From positions 1-64,000 of the forward strand of contig CAYPEJ010000013.1 in assembly GCA_964409685.1 (NCBI GenBank): DNA of 64,000 nt. Reading direction: 5' to 3'. The notes below the pieces were generated by a model. That model made no database searches and was not told the origin of the DNA. It saw nothing but the letters and a program-made list of their open reading frames with translations. The translations under genes were made by a program, and so were the position numbers. The stretch comes from Clostridium_AI sp964409685 (GTDB taxonomy: Bacteria; Bacillota; Clostridia; Lachnospirales; Lachnospiraceae). Of the stretch, positions 42,703-52,504 are shown in pieces; position 1 is the stretch's first letter; each line of letters opens with the position of its first letter.

Positions 42703-44199
42703 TCACATACAATCTTTCATCTCTTGGATTTCATTTAAAATGTCTTGTTCTACATCTTTAAATAATAAACTCTTATTGTATTGATAATACTCATCGGAAC
42801 CATTTTCGCTGATAAATCGCATACTGTAATAGCTACTGGTTAGTTCGGTAATGAAAATGACCATCTCTTGACTTTCGCCAAATGCATTTTCTAAGAAATT
42901 GAACGCATTTGATAAAGCATTTGATGCTTCTTCTATCTTTGCTTCTCGCTTGTCTGATAGGGCAATGAATCTTTCTTGAACCGAGCTAAAATGATCTTCT
43001 GTTTCTAGCAGATAAACTTTCATTTCTTCTAAGCTTTGTATTACTTTATGTTTTACAATCTTAACATCTTTATCTAACTGACCAGATTCTTTTAATTCTT
43101 TCAGTTCATCCATTACTTTCTCTTTTACATTATCTAATTCTTTTAGGATGCTAGTAGACTCCGCTTTTTTCTTGATTTTTAGTAACCATCCGTATAGTTC
43201 TGTTACATGTGCATCCAAAATATAGGCATCATAAAAGTGTTCACCTAATTTACTTAACAACAAGCCTAATACACTAATTCTTTCATCAAATGGTGCTGCT
43301 TTCATTTTCTCAATTACTTGTGCATTTTTTTGACCTGTTAGAATCATTTCTGCATCGTAATCATTTTGATATTTTGCATATAGTATTAGATAATTTGCAA
43401 AATCCTTAGCTACTAGCGGATGTTGTAAATATTGCACAATGACATGTTCATCTACCGTAATATTCATTGCATCGTATTCGAACAAAATAGCAGATAAATC
43501 TTCCCATCCCCTTGCTGTTACGAATTGCATTCCATCAACAGTAGTCTCGATGATATAGAAGTTTTCTTTCTTAATATCTAGATAGGACAAAATCGCTGGA
43601 TGTAACTTTTGCTTATAAGCATACTCTTTCCACACTTTATAATCTTGTTCCACATCAATTTTCTTCATACGATCTAGTGTTACTATATCAAAATCTCGAA
43701 CCGATTTATTATACTCTGGTGGATTTCCTGCTGCAATGATTACCCAACCTTCTGGCAGTTTTTGATTTCCAAAGGTTTTGCATTGTAAAAATTGCAACAT
43801 CATCGGAGCTAATGTTTCCGATACGCAATTTATTTCATCTAAAAATAGAATTCCTTCTGTTTGTCCAAATCGCTCGATTCTTTCATATACAGATGCTAAT
43901 ATTTCACTCATAGTATACTGAGTTACCGAGTATTCTACTCCACCGAACTCTTTCTTCTCAATAAATGGAAGCCCTACTGCACTCTGTCTTGTATGGTGGG
44001 TTATCGTATAGGACACGCACCCAATTTTCATTTCCTGTGCAATCTGTTCCATAATGGCAGTTTTTCCAATTCCCGGTGGTCCAATTAATAGAATCGGTCT
44101 TTGTCTCACAACTGGAATCTTGTATTCCCCGTACTCATCTTTTGCAAAATACGCATTCAATGAATGTTTGATTTCTTCCTTTGCTCTCTTAATATCCAT
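42703..44199 (-). CDS. MoxR-family AAA+ ATPase
   Basis: A 498-residue protein with Walker A GPPGIGKT (40-47), Walker B GILFLDEINCV, sensor 1 VIIAAGNPPEYN, and an arginine in DIVTLDRMKKI. The N-terminal 270 residues form the AAA+ domain; the remaining half is helical and charged. MoxR proteins act as chaperones with VWA proteins to insert metal or assemble complexes. The VWA partner lies 4 bases upstream. Confidence 0.9.
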   Translation of the reverse strand: MDIKRAKEEIKHSLNAYFAKDEYGEYKIPVVRQRPILLIGPPGIGKTAIMEQIAQEMKIGCVSYTITHHTRQSAVGLPFIEKKEFGGVEYSVTQYTMSEILASVYERIERFGQTEGILFLDEINCVSETLAPMMLQFLQCKTFGNQKLPEGWVIIAAGNPPEYNKSVRDFDIVTLDRMKKIDVEQDYKVWKEYAYKQKLHPAILSYLDIKKENFYIIETTVDGMQFVTARGWEDLSAILFEYDAMNITVDEHVIVQYLQHPLVAKDFANYLILYAKYQNDYDAEMILTGQKNAQVIEKMKAAPFDERISVLGLLLSKLGEHFYDAYILDAHVTELYGWLLKIKKKAESTSILKELDNVKEKVMDELKELKESGQLDKDVKIVKHKVIQSLEEMKVYLLETEDHFSSVQERFIALSDKREAKIEEASNALSNAFNFLENAFGESQEMVIFITELTSSYYSMRFISENGSDEYYQYNKSLLFKDVEQDILNEIQEMKDCM

Positions 44200-44203
44200 C
44201 GTC

Positions 44204-45523
44204 TTACTCCTCTTCTATCACTAGCTTCATAGCCCAAGGTGGGACTAATTTATCTGTATAATCCGTTTCCACAAATACAAATGCCACATCATAATTCGGA
44301 CGTTTCTTAGGATATACACCTATCCCGTCTGTAAAATAAATCATACCTTTTAGACTTGATAACTCCTTATCCTGCTGCAACTTATCTACATATTCAAATG
44401 CAGGTCGAAAATCTGTTCCACCAAATCCTTTCACCACAAACTGTTCTTTGTATTGTTCCAGTTCATCCATAGATGTAATCAATCTATCTTCTTGGATTTG
44501 ATTATCACACTGCAAGATGTGAATATGCACTTTCTTTGAAAAACTTTCACTATCCAAAAGCATGGATACAGTCTCTGTTAAAAAGCGTTGTACCAACTGA
44601 CCAGAGCAGGAACCTGATGTATCAATAACAATTACAAATTGTTCAATTTTCTTAGTCTCTTTATACTCTAACGCTTCGATTAAAGGCATATTTCCAAACT
44701 GTTGTAATCCATACGTATAGTATACATAGTCAAAAGAATCCTCATCTACCTGTACAACTTCCCTAGTGACTGCAAATTTTTTCAAAAATGCTCGATAATC
44801 ATATCGTTTCCGATTGGCTATCTTCATGCTTCGGAGTAACCCTTTTGCTTCGTTGCCAATATTCTTTGAAAACGTCTCTAAGTTGGTAGCTGTCTTTTCT
44901 GCAATCTCTTGCCACATCTCCATCATAGCTTGTTGCATTTCTTGTTCTTGTTTGGAATTCTGTTCTTCTTCTGGATTCTTTTTCTGCCCTTTCCAAAAGG
45001 CATGGTCATCTACCAGAAACTCTAGTTGTGTTTTCATGAATTCTTCATCTGATAGTGGCTCAGTGGTCAATATTTTGTAGATTCCTTCTGCCGTTACAAC
45101 CTTTAGACTATTTTCCAATCTTTCATACCACGCTTCTCGGTAATCCGTTGCTAACTTCTTGACACAACGATAATCCAGTCCATCGATACAATACTCTACT
45201 GCCATATCACACGCCACATTCCACATCTCTGCGTCTCGCTCTTCCTCTTGGTATAAATGTCGGTAAATGCAATGTAACACCATATGAAGATACGCACGAT
45301 TTACTAATACTCGGTTGTATTCAAATCGCTCCGCAACAAATCGAGGATGAAAGTGTATTTTCTTTCCATCCGTTCCAACAAAAAAAGTTTGCAGATTCAT
45401 TTCATAGGAAAGCTGACTAAGTGCCATATCAAAAAAACGCATAGACAGGTACAATTCATTTCGTGCATTTTGAAGAATTCGGATGCCCAGTTGATTCATT
45501 TTCTCTCTTACTTCATTTTTCAT
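44204..45523 (-). CDS. VWA-domain protein with DUF2201-type N-terminal metallopeptidase-like domain
   Basis: A 439-residue protein. The N-terminal domain has HMVLHCIYRH followed by NVACDMAVEYCID, a zinc-binding pattern of the DUF2201 predicted metallopeptidases. The C-terminal third is a VWA-like domain with FVIVIDTSGSCSG (MIDAS DxSxS) and YFTDGIGVYP. A Glu/Gln-rich stretch (about 170-215) lies between. It pairs with the MoxR ATPase. The cellular target is unknown. A GAGG site precedes the ATG. Confidence 0.87.
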   Translation of the reverse strand: MKNEVREKMNQLGIRILQNARNELYLSMRFFDMALSQLSYEMNLQTFFVGTDGKKIHFHPRFVAERFEYNRVLVNRAYLHMVLHCIYRHLYQEEERDAEMWNVACDMAVEYCIDGLDYRCVKKLATDYREAWYERLENSLKVVTAEGIYKILTTEPLSDEEFMKTQLEFLVDDHAFWKGQKKNPEEEQNSKQEQEMQQAMMEMWQEIAEKTATNLETFSKNIGNEAKGLLRSMKIANRKRYDYRAFLKKFAVTREVVQVDEDSFDYVYYTYGLQQFGNMPLIEALEYKETKKIEQFVIVIDTSGSCSGQLVQRFLTETVSMLLDSESFSKKVHIHILQCDNQIQEDRLITSMDELEQYKEQFVVKGFGGTDFRPAFEYVDKLQQDKELSSLKGMIYFTDGIGVYPKKRPNYDVAFVFVETDYTDKLVPPWAMKLVIEEE

Positions 45524-45535
45524 ATAAAGATTCCT

Positions 45536-46429
45536 CTATAATTCAAATCGCTTTTTCACTACTGGAAAATGCTTTCGCTTATAATCTAATAAGACACTTA
45601 CACTTTCAATTTGCTCTTTTTTATGTGCAAGTTCCATTATGGCATCTATGTTGTCTCTTGTAAGAAATTCTTGATTTCCAAGAAATAACAAACCATCTAT
45701 ATCCTTTTGAATACAGTATTCTGCAAGCTCCATCAGATGTTCTTGAATGTAATGTCGATATTGTTCCTTTGCCTCTTGTAGTAATTCGTAAGGATATTCT
45801 AAGCGATTTCTTGCGATTGTAAATAATGTTTCTAAAGAATCATTCACTACTGCTACTGAAAATACTTGGTCATATTTTCGAAAATCAACATTTTTTTCCT
45901 TCATACATTCACGATAGTGTACGCCTGAACCGTACGTAACTTGATTAATAATTCGAGCTTCTACATTATCAACGTAATCGTATGCATACTTTGGAAACAC
46001 TAGTTTACTTTTTTTAAGTTCATCTGTAGTTCCTTGCCGTTCCTTTCTATATTCTAATTCTACATGTAGTTCTTGATTTAATTCTGATAATAGATTTTTT
46101 AAACAAGTCATTTTCTCTATCAAAACAGCAATATAAAAAAACCGAAGACTACGACAATTTTTAAATGCGCCGTCTTCGGTTTCTGTTACACGATCAGATA
46201 ATGACATTTTCTCTAATTTTCTGCAATTATAAAATGCATGTGCCTTGATGGTATCCACGGTTTCTGGAAGTACGATCTCAAGCATATCATTATTTCCTTC
46301 AAATGCATACTTTCCAATGGACGTTACAGGCTTGCCTTCTATCTCAACGGGAATGATTACAACTTGTTCTTGTCCTTGATAAGATGTAATCTCTATCCCG
46401 TCATTTTGTATCATATATTCAAAATTCAT
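45536..46429 (-). CDS. Leucine-rich repeat (BspA-type) protein of unknown role
   Basis: A 297-residue protein. Residues 1-110 hold BspA-like LRR_5 repeats (KPVTSIGKYAFEGNNDMLEIVLPETVDTIKAHAFYNCRKL). The C-terminal 190 residues are helical with no recognised domain, reminiscent of ankyrin-like or armadillo-like helices. No signal peptide is visible, so it is probably cytoplasmic. GGAGGG before the ATG at 46429 fixes the start. It lies 12 bases before the VWA gene and is the probable first gene of that operon. Confidence 0.75.
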   Translation of the reverse strand: MNFEYMIQNDGIEITSYQGQEQVVIIPVEIEGKPVTSIGKYAFEGNNDMLEIVLPETVDTIKAHAFYNCRKLEKMSLSDRVTETEDGAFKNCRSLRFFYIAVLIEKMTCLKNLLSELNQELHVELEYRKERQGTTDELKKSKLVFPKYAYDYVDNVEARIINQVTYGSGVHYRECMKEKNVDFRKYDQVFSVAVVNDSLETLFTIARNRLEYPYELLQEAKEQYRHYIQEHLMELAEYCIQKDIDGLLFLGNQEFLTRDNIDAIMELAHKKEQIESVSVLLDYKRKHFPVVKKRFEL

Positions 46430-46543
46430 GTTTCCCTCCACCGAACGTACTTTGCATAATTTACGCATTTCGTACAGATTGATCATACCATAAACTTATA
46501 ATATGTCAATTAGATGAAACATTGTTTGTAAATGAGTACAGTC

Positions 46544-47866
46544 TTATAATCCTTTATCCTTCAACTCCTCCACCAACTTCACATAAAACTCACGCACATC
46601 GAATTCTTCTACATTTTCACGATTCAAATCGATGATATCTCCATGGGATATTCCACGACCACCTTTTACTTGTAAATCATAGAACTTCTCTCCCCATTTT
46701 GATGATTCCACAGAAACCAATCCATCATTTGAACCATCAAAATGCTTCACCAATGGATACGACATATTCAACGGGAATCTTCCACTCATAGCTACGTTCA
46801 TTTTACTACCAACACTCTGATAATAAACATCCTCCGAATCTAAAAGTACTTCATTTCTTTTCTTCGCCGCTTCGGAAGTCAAATCATTTACAGCTAACAT
46901 GAAATTCGGATCCGTATCGCCAAAATGTTTTAAAGTTCTATTATATTTATCTGCCACATTGGCGCACACACCATCTGGAATCTTATCCAATAAATAATCC
47001 GCAAACAAACATCCTCTATGTGGTGTATTAATTGTTGTCAATGACGCAACATAAGGCGCTGCCCCCCATTCACTAATTGCAGAACGGCTATCTAAACCAC
47101 CTTTTGAATGTGCAATAATATTCACCTTTTCACATCCTGTTTCTTTCACAATCTCTTGAATACGTTCTGCCAATTCCTTTCCACACTCCGATACGGATGC
47201 TGCCGACTGTTGGTTGCCATAATAAATCGTTGCACCATTTTCCTTTAATTCGCCAGATATTCTTCCCCAATAATCAAAGAAACGAAAATCGCGGAAAAAC
47301 ACTCCATGAACCATCAGCAATGGATACTTTGTCTTACATATCTGTTCTGGCTTACGCTCTTGATTCAACTGAATTTTTGCAACTTCAACATCTACTTCTT
47401 TTGAAGTTATACGTATTAATTTACCTAACACAAATAAATGAACAAGCGGCATCCACCCACAAATTGCTCCAATTACTCTCCATTTCACGCCCAACTGCTG
47501 GCTTGTTAAGTAAATTCTTATAATCCCATTCCAAAATACAACTGCTTCTCCAACCACTGCAAAGATAATCGATGCAATCACCATCTTCTTATCATGTCCC
47601 CAATTTTGTATCGCAAGCGCAATTACATATCCCATAGAAAAAAGTGTTGACAAAAGAAACACACCAAGCAAACGTGTTCCATCTGCCAACACTCGTAATC
47701 TTAGGGACGGTTGTTTCTGGAATGAAGGCAATGCATTCATCCCAACAAACAACAAGATTGCTCCTATGTGATACAAGATTCGATTTGCTTGATGAAATGC
47801 AAGCGGATATGTATTGATTACCAAAAACATAAGGATTGCCACTATCAACAAACGAATTCTTTTCAC
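46544..47866 (-). CDS. Membrane-anchored alpha/beta hydrolase (lipase-like)
   Basis: A 440-residue protein that starts at GTG, with GAGGTGAG just upstream. The first 155 residues hold four or five hydrophobic helices; the rest is a lipase domain with LLMVHGVFFRDFRFFDYWGRI (oxyanion region), the nucleophile motif AHSKGGLDSR, and later HFDGSNDGLVSVESSKWG and HGDIIDLN for the Asp and His. It resembles triacylglycerol lipases or LipA-type enzymes. The membrane anchor is unusual for that group. Substrate unknown. Confidence 0.82.
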   Translation of the reverse strand: MKRIRLLIVAILMFLVINTYPLAFHQANRILYHIGAILLFVGMNALPSFQKQPSLRLRVLADGTRLLGVFLLSTLFSMGYVIALAIQNWGHDKKMVIASIIFAVVGEAVVFWNGIIRIYLTSQQLGVKWRVIGAICGWMPLVHLFVLGKLIRITSKEVDVEVAKIQLNQERKPEQICKTKYPLLMVHGVFFRDFRFFDYWGRISGELKENGATIYYGNQQSAASVSECGKELAERIQEIVKETGCEKVNIIAHSKGGLDSRSAISEWGAAPYVASLTTINTPHRGCLFADYLLDKIPDGVCANVADKYNRTLKHFGDTDPNFMLAVNDLTSEAAKKRNEVLLDSEDVYYQSVGSKMNVAMSGRFPLNMSYPLVKHFDGSNDGLVSVESSKWGEKFYDLQVKGGRGISHGDIIDLNRENVEEFDVREFYVKLVEELKDKGL

Positions 47867-47887
47867 AATCTCACCTCGTCACCAAAT

Positions 47888-48694
47888 TTACATTTTTTCT
47901 CCGATAATCATATAACTCATAGGTAATTTATCTACGGATTCTTTTACCACATCTCCATCTGCAACTTCTGGATACTCTTCGAAATTACGAATACGGATGT
48001 TATTTTCTAAGATCGCACTCACAATATCACTCATCTTATGATTGAACCAGCAGCATTCTTTTACTTCTTCTGATTCAGGAATTGCATGTTCAATTCCTTG
48101 TGGATAGTTAAATGGACCTGGTGTGAAATAGGATACTAAATCTCCTACTTTTGCATCTTTCTCATCTGCAGCAATATGTTCTGCCATATATGCAAATGGA
48201 TGTGATTCATAGATTACTAATCTTCCACCTTTTTTCATGATTCTACTTACTACTTCAAAATATGCTTTTAAGTCTGGGAACCACTGTAGGGAACCTTCTG
48301 ATATGTACACAAAATCAAATAATTTATTATAGGCTGTTGTGATGTCTAAAATGTCCGTACGAATAAAACTAGCCTTTAATCCTGCTATCTCTGCAAGTTT
48401 TTCTGCTTCTTCAATTGCCTTATCAGAAATATCGAATCCAATTGCTTTGGATGCACCAAGTTTCATGAAGGACAATAACTCTCTACCATCATTACACTGT
48501 ATCTGTGCAATGTTACGGCCTGTAAAGTCATAATATTTTAACTTTTCTTTTATTCGTTCATCACTCAAACGATTCAGCACTGAAAAGTCATCCTTTTGAA
48601 ATCCTTCTTCCAATTGCGCTTCTCTCGCTTTCATAATATACTCCATTGCTTGATTCCATGCTTCTCTGTTCATTTGGCTATAGTTTTGCTCCAT
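47888..48694 (-). CDS. Class I SAM-dependent methyltransferase
   Basis: A 268-residue methyltransferase with motif I as IAQIQCNDGRELLSFMKLGASKAIGFDIS (a variant lacking the usual GxGxG), then FDFVYISEGSLQWFPDL and GGRLVIYESHPF. The substrate is not known. It lies 21 bases upstream of the lipase-like gene on the same strand, so the two may be co-transcribed. A GAGGAGGAG site precedes the ATG. Confidence 0.85.
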   Translation of the reverse strand: MEQNYSQMNREAWNQAMEYIMKAREAQLEEGFQKDDFSVLNRLSDERIKEKLKYYDFTGRNIAQIQCNDGRELLSFMKLGASKAIGFDISDKAIEEAEKLAEIAGLKASFIRTDILDITTAYNKLFDFVYISEGSLQWFPDLKAYFEVVSRIMKKGGRLVIYESHPFAYMAEHIAADEKDAKVGDLVSYFTPGPFNYPQGIEHAIPESEEVKECCWFNHKMSDIVSAILENNIRIRNFEEYPEVADGDVVKESVDKLPMSYMIIGEKM

Positions 48695-48940
48695 TAAAAC
48701 TCCTCCTCTTTATACTAGATTTTATTAGCTTTATTGTAACACAATGTTAAATGTTTAACAATATGTTTCTTTAACTTTTTCATTTTTGTGTATTTTTAAC
48801 AGAAACCACAGCATTTTCACCTTCATAATTCACAAAAAGAAATAAATACAAGATTAACTATTTTATAATTTCTTTACACTATTTTACATATTCATAATTT
48901 CTTTTTACTTATTCTTTACCATTTTTTTGTATTTATTTTT

Positions 48941-48969
48941 TTGTCTTCCTTTTAACAAAGATGTATAAT
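48941..48969 (+). promoter_or_regulatory. SigmaA-type promoter of the DUF4956-CotH-VTC operon
   Basis: TTGTCT, 17 bases, TATAAT, about 33 bases before the first ATG. The region 48695-48940 is very AT-rich and otherwise empty. Confidence 0.8.
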
Positions 48970-49001
48970 AGTCCACGAATTTATTTTAAGGAGGAATCAT
49001 T

Positions 49002-49673
49002 ATGACATTTTTAACAACTTTTAATTCCAACTACATAAGTAATATTAATACAGTTCCAGTAGTTGATATTTTATTTACTATTATTCTGTCCCTGGCAATT
49101 GGGGCTCTTATTCGTTGGGTTTACAAAAAAACCTTTTCAGGAGTTATGTATTCTTCAACCTTTGCAACCTCATTAGTCTGTATGACTGTAATTACAGCTG
49201 TATTGATTCTTGCTGTTACAAGCAATGTTGTCCTTTCCCTTGGAATGGTTGGTGCGTTATCCATCGTTCGTTTCCGTGCCGCCATTAAAGATCCTATTGA
49301 TATTATTTTCTTATTCTGGTCTATTGCAAGTGGTATTATCCTTGCGGCAGGACTTATGGTGCTGGCAATCGTAAGTGCCCTTGTCATTGCTGCTATTTTA
49401 ATCGTGCTTCTTAACAATAAAGTACATAGTTCGCCATATATGCTTGTTCTTCATCTGGCAGATTCTGACAAAGAAGACAGTGTTGCTCGTGTAATTCAAG
49501 AAAATGTAAACAAGAGCATTTTGAAGAGCAAAACATTTTCACAAGATACCCTAGAAGTCAATTATGAAGTACATTTAAAAGACAATAACTCAAAATTTTT
49601 ACAACAGCTTTCAAAGATGGATTGCGTAAAAAATGTTGCCCTTGTCAGCTATAACGGCGAATATATGAATTAG
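49002..49673 (+). CDS. DUF4956 membrane protein
   Basis: A 223-residue protein with four hydrophobic helices in residues 18-130 (including LGMVGALSIVRFRAAIKDPIDIIFLFWSIASGI) and a soluble C-terminal domain. The segment GALSIVRFRAAIKDP is the DUF4956 hallmark. The family is regularly found with CotH and VTC genes, as here. The function is unknown; a channel or assembly role is a guess. AGGAGG site before ATG. Confidence 0.9.
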   Translation: MTFLTTFNSNYISNINTVPVVDILFTIILSLAIGALIRWVYKKTFSGVMYSSTFATSLVCMTVITAVLILAVTSNVVLSLGMVGALSIVRFRAAIKDPIDIIFLFWSIASGIILAAGLMVLAIVSALVIAAILIVLLNNKVHSSPYMLVLHLADSDKEDSVARVIQENVNKSILKSKTFSQDTLEVNYEVHLKDNNSKFLQQLSKMDCVKNVALVSYNGEYMN

Positions 49674-49685
49674 GAGTAATGCATT

Positions 49686-51578
49686 ATGAAAAATTTAAAA
49701 AGAGTGATTCATTATGGAATCCTCTGTATATGCTTTTTCTGGATATATACAGAAATTTCGTCCAGCATCGTTATTTCTGCACAGACTAGCAATCAGACTG
49801 ATTATGCCACTACACTATTCGACGACTCCCAAGTACATAACATTGACTTCCGTATTACGGAACATAACCTGAATAAGTTCTATGAAACTGCAAGTTTAGA
49901 AGAATTTATACCCTGTGATATTACAATTGATGGTGAATTATATCGAAATGTTGGATTACGTGCAAAGGGAAATTCTAGCCTTTTAATAACTTCTTTGTCA
50001 ACCAACCCAAAATATTCACTTAAAATACAGTTTGATTACTATGTACCTGGGCAATCTTATCATGGTCTGAATGAATTATGCCTAAATTCTGGTATCGGCG
50101 ATGCCACCTATATGAAAGATTATTTAACTTATAAAATGATGTCAGATTTTGGGGCAGCTGCACCGCTTTCCAGCTTTGCATTTTGCACTTTAAATAATGA
50201 AGATTTTGGCTTATATCTTGCCTGTGAATCCATCGGCAGTTCCTTTCTTCAACGGAACTTTCCAGGGCACACAACTGGGAACCTTTACAAACCAGAACCT
50301 TCTATAATTAGCGTGGATCAGGTCGGTGGATCGTCTGAACTATTGAATCAGGAAGAACAGACGCTTTCTGATTGTTTATCCAAAATTGGATTTACAAAGG
50401 AGGACATTATCTCCTGCTTAGAGGAAATCGAGGAAACGAACAGCACAAAGCCATTAGAAAAACGAATCAATACTTTTTGGACATCGCTTCGCCAACGAGA
50501 GATTGATGATTTCATTCCTACGCTCCCAGAAACACCAGATGTCACATTGCAGTATATTGATGATAATGTGGACTCTTATAAGACTTTCTGGCTGTATGGA
50601 GAACGGGTTCCAACGCAGATGGAAAAGAAACAATATATTGAAATCGTAAAACAGTTAGACAGTGGAAAAGATCTCGAAAAATGCGTGAATATGGACAAAT
50701 TAATGCGTTACTTTGTTGTTCATAATTATGTTGCCAATCGGGACAGCTATACTGGTAAGTTTATTCATAACTTTTTCGTCTATGTTGCGGATGGAAAATT
50801 GTATATGCTCCCTTGGGATTACAATACAGCATTTGGTACTTTCTCTGACTCAGATGCTGCATTTTATATAAATGATTCCATTGATTCACCGTTAGACTGC
50901 AACGATTTAAAAAACAGGCCGCTTTTTGGGCAGATTATTTTAAATGAACAATATAGGGCTCTTTATCATGACTATTTTCAAGATTTTATAAGTACCATAG
51001 GATCGAAGGAAACGGTATCTGCTGTAATCCAAGATACAGCAAACTTGATTGCCCCATATGTGAAACGTGACGGGAACGGTTATTATTCTTATGAAGAGTT
51101 TGAAAAAGCGGTGGAAACCTTAGAGGATTTCTGCAGCCTCAGAACCGAAAGCATCCAGAATCAGCTTACCCTGCTGCGTGAATCAAATGACAATTCAGAT
51201 GTTTTAAATACCCTCGCCCCTGTAGACTGTTCTTCTATTCAGCTTAAAGATATGGGAACACTTGCTGACATGTTTGAAAATGTTGATGGTGCTAATATGA
51301 ACCTGGAGTCTTATGTAGGCAATGCCAATCTTTCCAAGATGTTAAAGGACAGTGGAATTATTGAAACATTAAAGAAAGTAGATTTTGATCATACAACTAT
51401 GTCGGAACTTTCCACAATAATGAATGCTAAGAGTATGGTAAAGAAAGTTTCTTTTGTAGATATCTTGAAACTTCCAGTTGTATTCAATAAGCTGTTTCCT
51501 TATCTGCTTCTGTTCCTCTGCGTCATTTTATTCATCATTGCATTATACAAGGTGTCACATTATCAGCGCAGACATTAA
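49686..51578 (+). CDS. CotH-family atypical kinase, membrane anchored
   Basis: A 630-residue protein with an N-terminal hydrophobic signal or anchor (about 9-32) and a C-terminal helix (about 600-622), so the kinase part would lie outside the membrane. CotH features are VGLRAKGNSSLL, YSLKIQFD, YMKDYLTYKMMSDFG and the active-site segment LYMLPWDYNTAFGTF. CotH of Bacillus phosphorylates spore-coat proteins on serine. Here the VTC-type polymerase is the neighbour, so the substrate may differ. Confidence 0.9.
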   Translation: MKNLKRVIHYGILCICFFWIYTEISSSIVISAQTSNQTDYATTLFDDSQVHNIDFRITEHNLNKFYETASLEEFIPCDITIDGELYRNVGLRAKGNSSLLITSLSTNPKYSLKIQFDYYVPGQSYHGLNELCLNSGIGDATYMKDYLTYKMMSDFGAAAPLSSFAFCTLNNEDFGLYLACESIGSSFLQRNFPGHTTGNLYKPEPSIISVDQVGGSSELLNQEEQTLSDCLSKIGFTKEDIISCLEEIEETNSTKPLEKRINTFWTSLRQREIDDFIPTLPETPDVTLQYIDDNVDSYKTFWLYGERVPTQMEKKQYIEIVKQLDSGKDLEKCVNMDKLMRYFVVHNYVANRDSYTGKFIHNFFVYVADGKLYMLPWDYNTAFGTFSDSDAAFYINDSIDSPLDCNDLKNRPLFGQIILNEQYRALYHDYFQDFISTIGSKETVSAVIQDTANLIAPYVKRDGNGYYSYEEFEKAVETLEDFCSLRTESIQNQLTLLRESNDNSDVLNTLAPVDCSSIQLKDMGTLADMFENVDGANMNLESYVGNANLSKMLKDSGIIETLKKVDFDHTTMSELSTIMNAKSMVKKVSFVDILKLPVVFNKLFPYLLLFLCVILFIIALYKVSHYQRRH

Positions 51579-51626
51579 ACATGGGAACTGCTAATCAGCA
51601 TGAAATTTTTGTAAGGAGGACAGAAC

Positions 51627-52307
51627 ATGAAATACCGTCATGAATATAAACATATTATCAATGCACAAGATGCTGTGTATCTTATCTCCAAACTTAACTT
51701 AGTTATGAGACATGACAACCATACCAATGAAAAGGGAGAATATTTCATCCGAAGCCTGTATTTCGATAATTTTGATAATATATGCTTAGAAGAAAAGAAA
51801 AATGGGGCTTTAGTCCATGAAAAGTTTCGTATCCGTTTTTACAATATGGATCCATCCTATATCATGCTGGAAAAGAAAATCCGAAACAACTCCCTTTCCC
51901 ACAAGGACAGTACCAAAATTACCAAAGAGGAAGTAGAACGAATTGTAAATGGTGACTATGAATTTCTTAGGGACTCTGGTGACCGCCTTAAGATGGAATT
52001 ATACGTGAAAATGCATAATCGTTTTTTACGTCCAAAAACCATTGTTGACTATATGCGTACTGCCTTTGTATATGATGTGGGCAATGTAAGGGTGACCATC
52101 GACCAGCAGATACGAAGCGGGATGCTTGATACCAGTTTGTTTGATACCACCCATTCTTCAATCTGTGTGGATCCTTCCACCATTATCTTTGAAGTAAAAT
52201 ACGATGCGTTTCTTCCTGATTTCATTCGGGATATGATTCAGCTTAACCATAGCCAGACTTCTTCTTTTTCAAAATATGCATATTGCAGGACATTTGATAA
52301 TAATTAA
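51627..52307 (+). CDS. VTC-domain protein (polyphosphate polymerase-like)
   Basis: A 226-residue single VTC domain. It starts YRHEYKHIINAQDA and has RSLYFDN, FRIRFYN, LEKKIRNNSL, KTIVDYMRTAFVYD and IIFEVKYDAFLPDFI. These basic and acidic residues line the tunnel of VTC/CYTH-type polymerases that build polyphosphate from ATP. A GGAGG site lies 8 bases before the ATG. It is the last gene of the operon, followed by strong hairpins. Confidence 0.88.
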   Translation: MKYRHEYKHIINAQDAVYLISKLNLVMRHDNHTNEKGEYFIRSLYFDNFDNICLEEKKNGALVHEKFRIRFYNMDPSYIMLEKKIRNNSLSHKDSTKITKEEVERIVNGDYEFLRDSGDRLKMELYVKMHNRFLRPKTIVDYMRTAFVYDVGNVRVTIDQQIRSGMLDTSLFDTTHSSICVDPSTIIFEVKYDAFLPDFIRDMIQLNHSQTSSFSKYAYCRTFDNN

Positions 52308-52349
52308 TCCTGCTATTTCATTTAGCAGGACATTGCAGGATATCCTGCA
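52308..52349 (+). repeat. Two small inverted repeats after the VTC gene
   Basis: TCCTGCTA..TAGCAGGA (52308-52330) is followed by a perfect 16-base palindrome TGCAGGATATCCTGCA (52334-52349). Both share the core GCAGGA, which also appears just before the stop codon (near 52285). Neither has a T run. Confidence 0.6.
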
Positions 52350-52371
52350 TTACCATAAATAGGTTAATTTT

Positions 52372-52420
52372 AACGCACTCTTAGCAACAAGAAAGTTTGT
52401 TGCTAAGAGTGCGTTTTATT
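52372..52420 (+). terminator. Strong terminator after the DUF4956-CotH-VTC operon
   Basis: An approximately 19-base stem (AACGCACTCTTAGCAACAA and its complement) around a short loop, followed by TTTTATTAT. Confidence 0.9.
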
Positions 52421-52504
52421 ATAGTGCAATACCAGCTTTTTCACCTTTTTCCGAAAGTGTCGAACTTTTTTCATTTCTTGATATTTTATATATACAATTC
52501 TACG

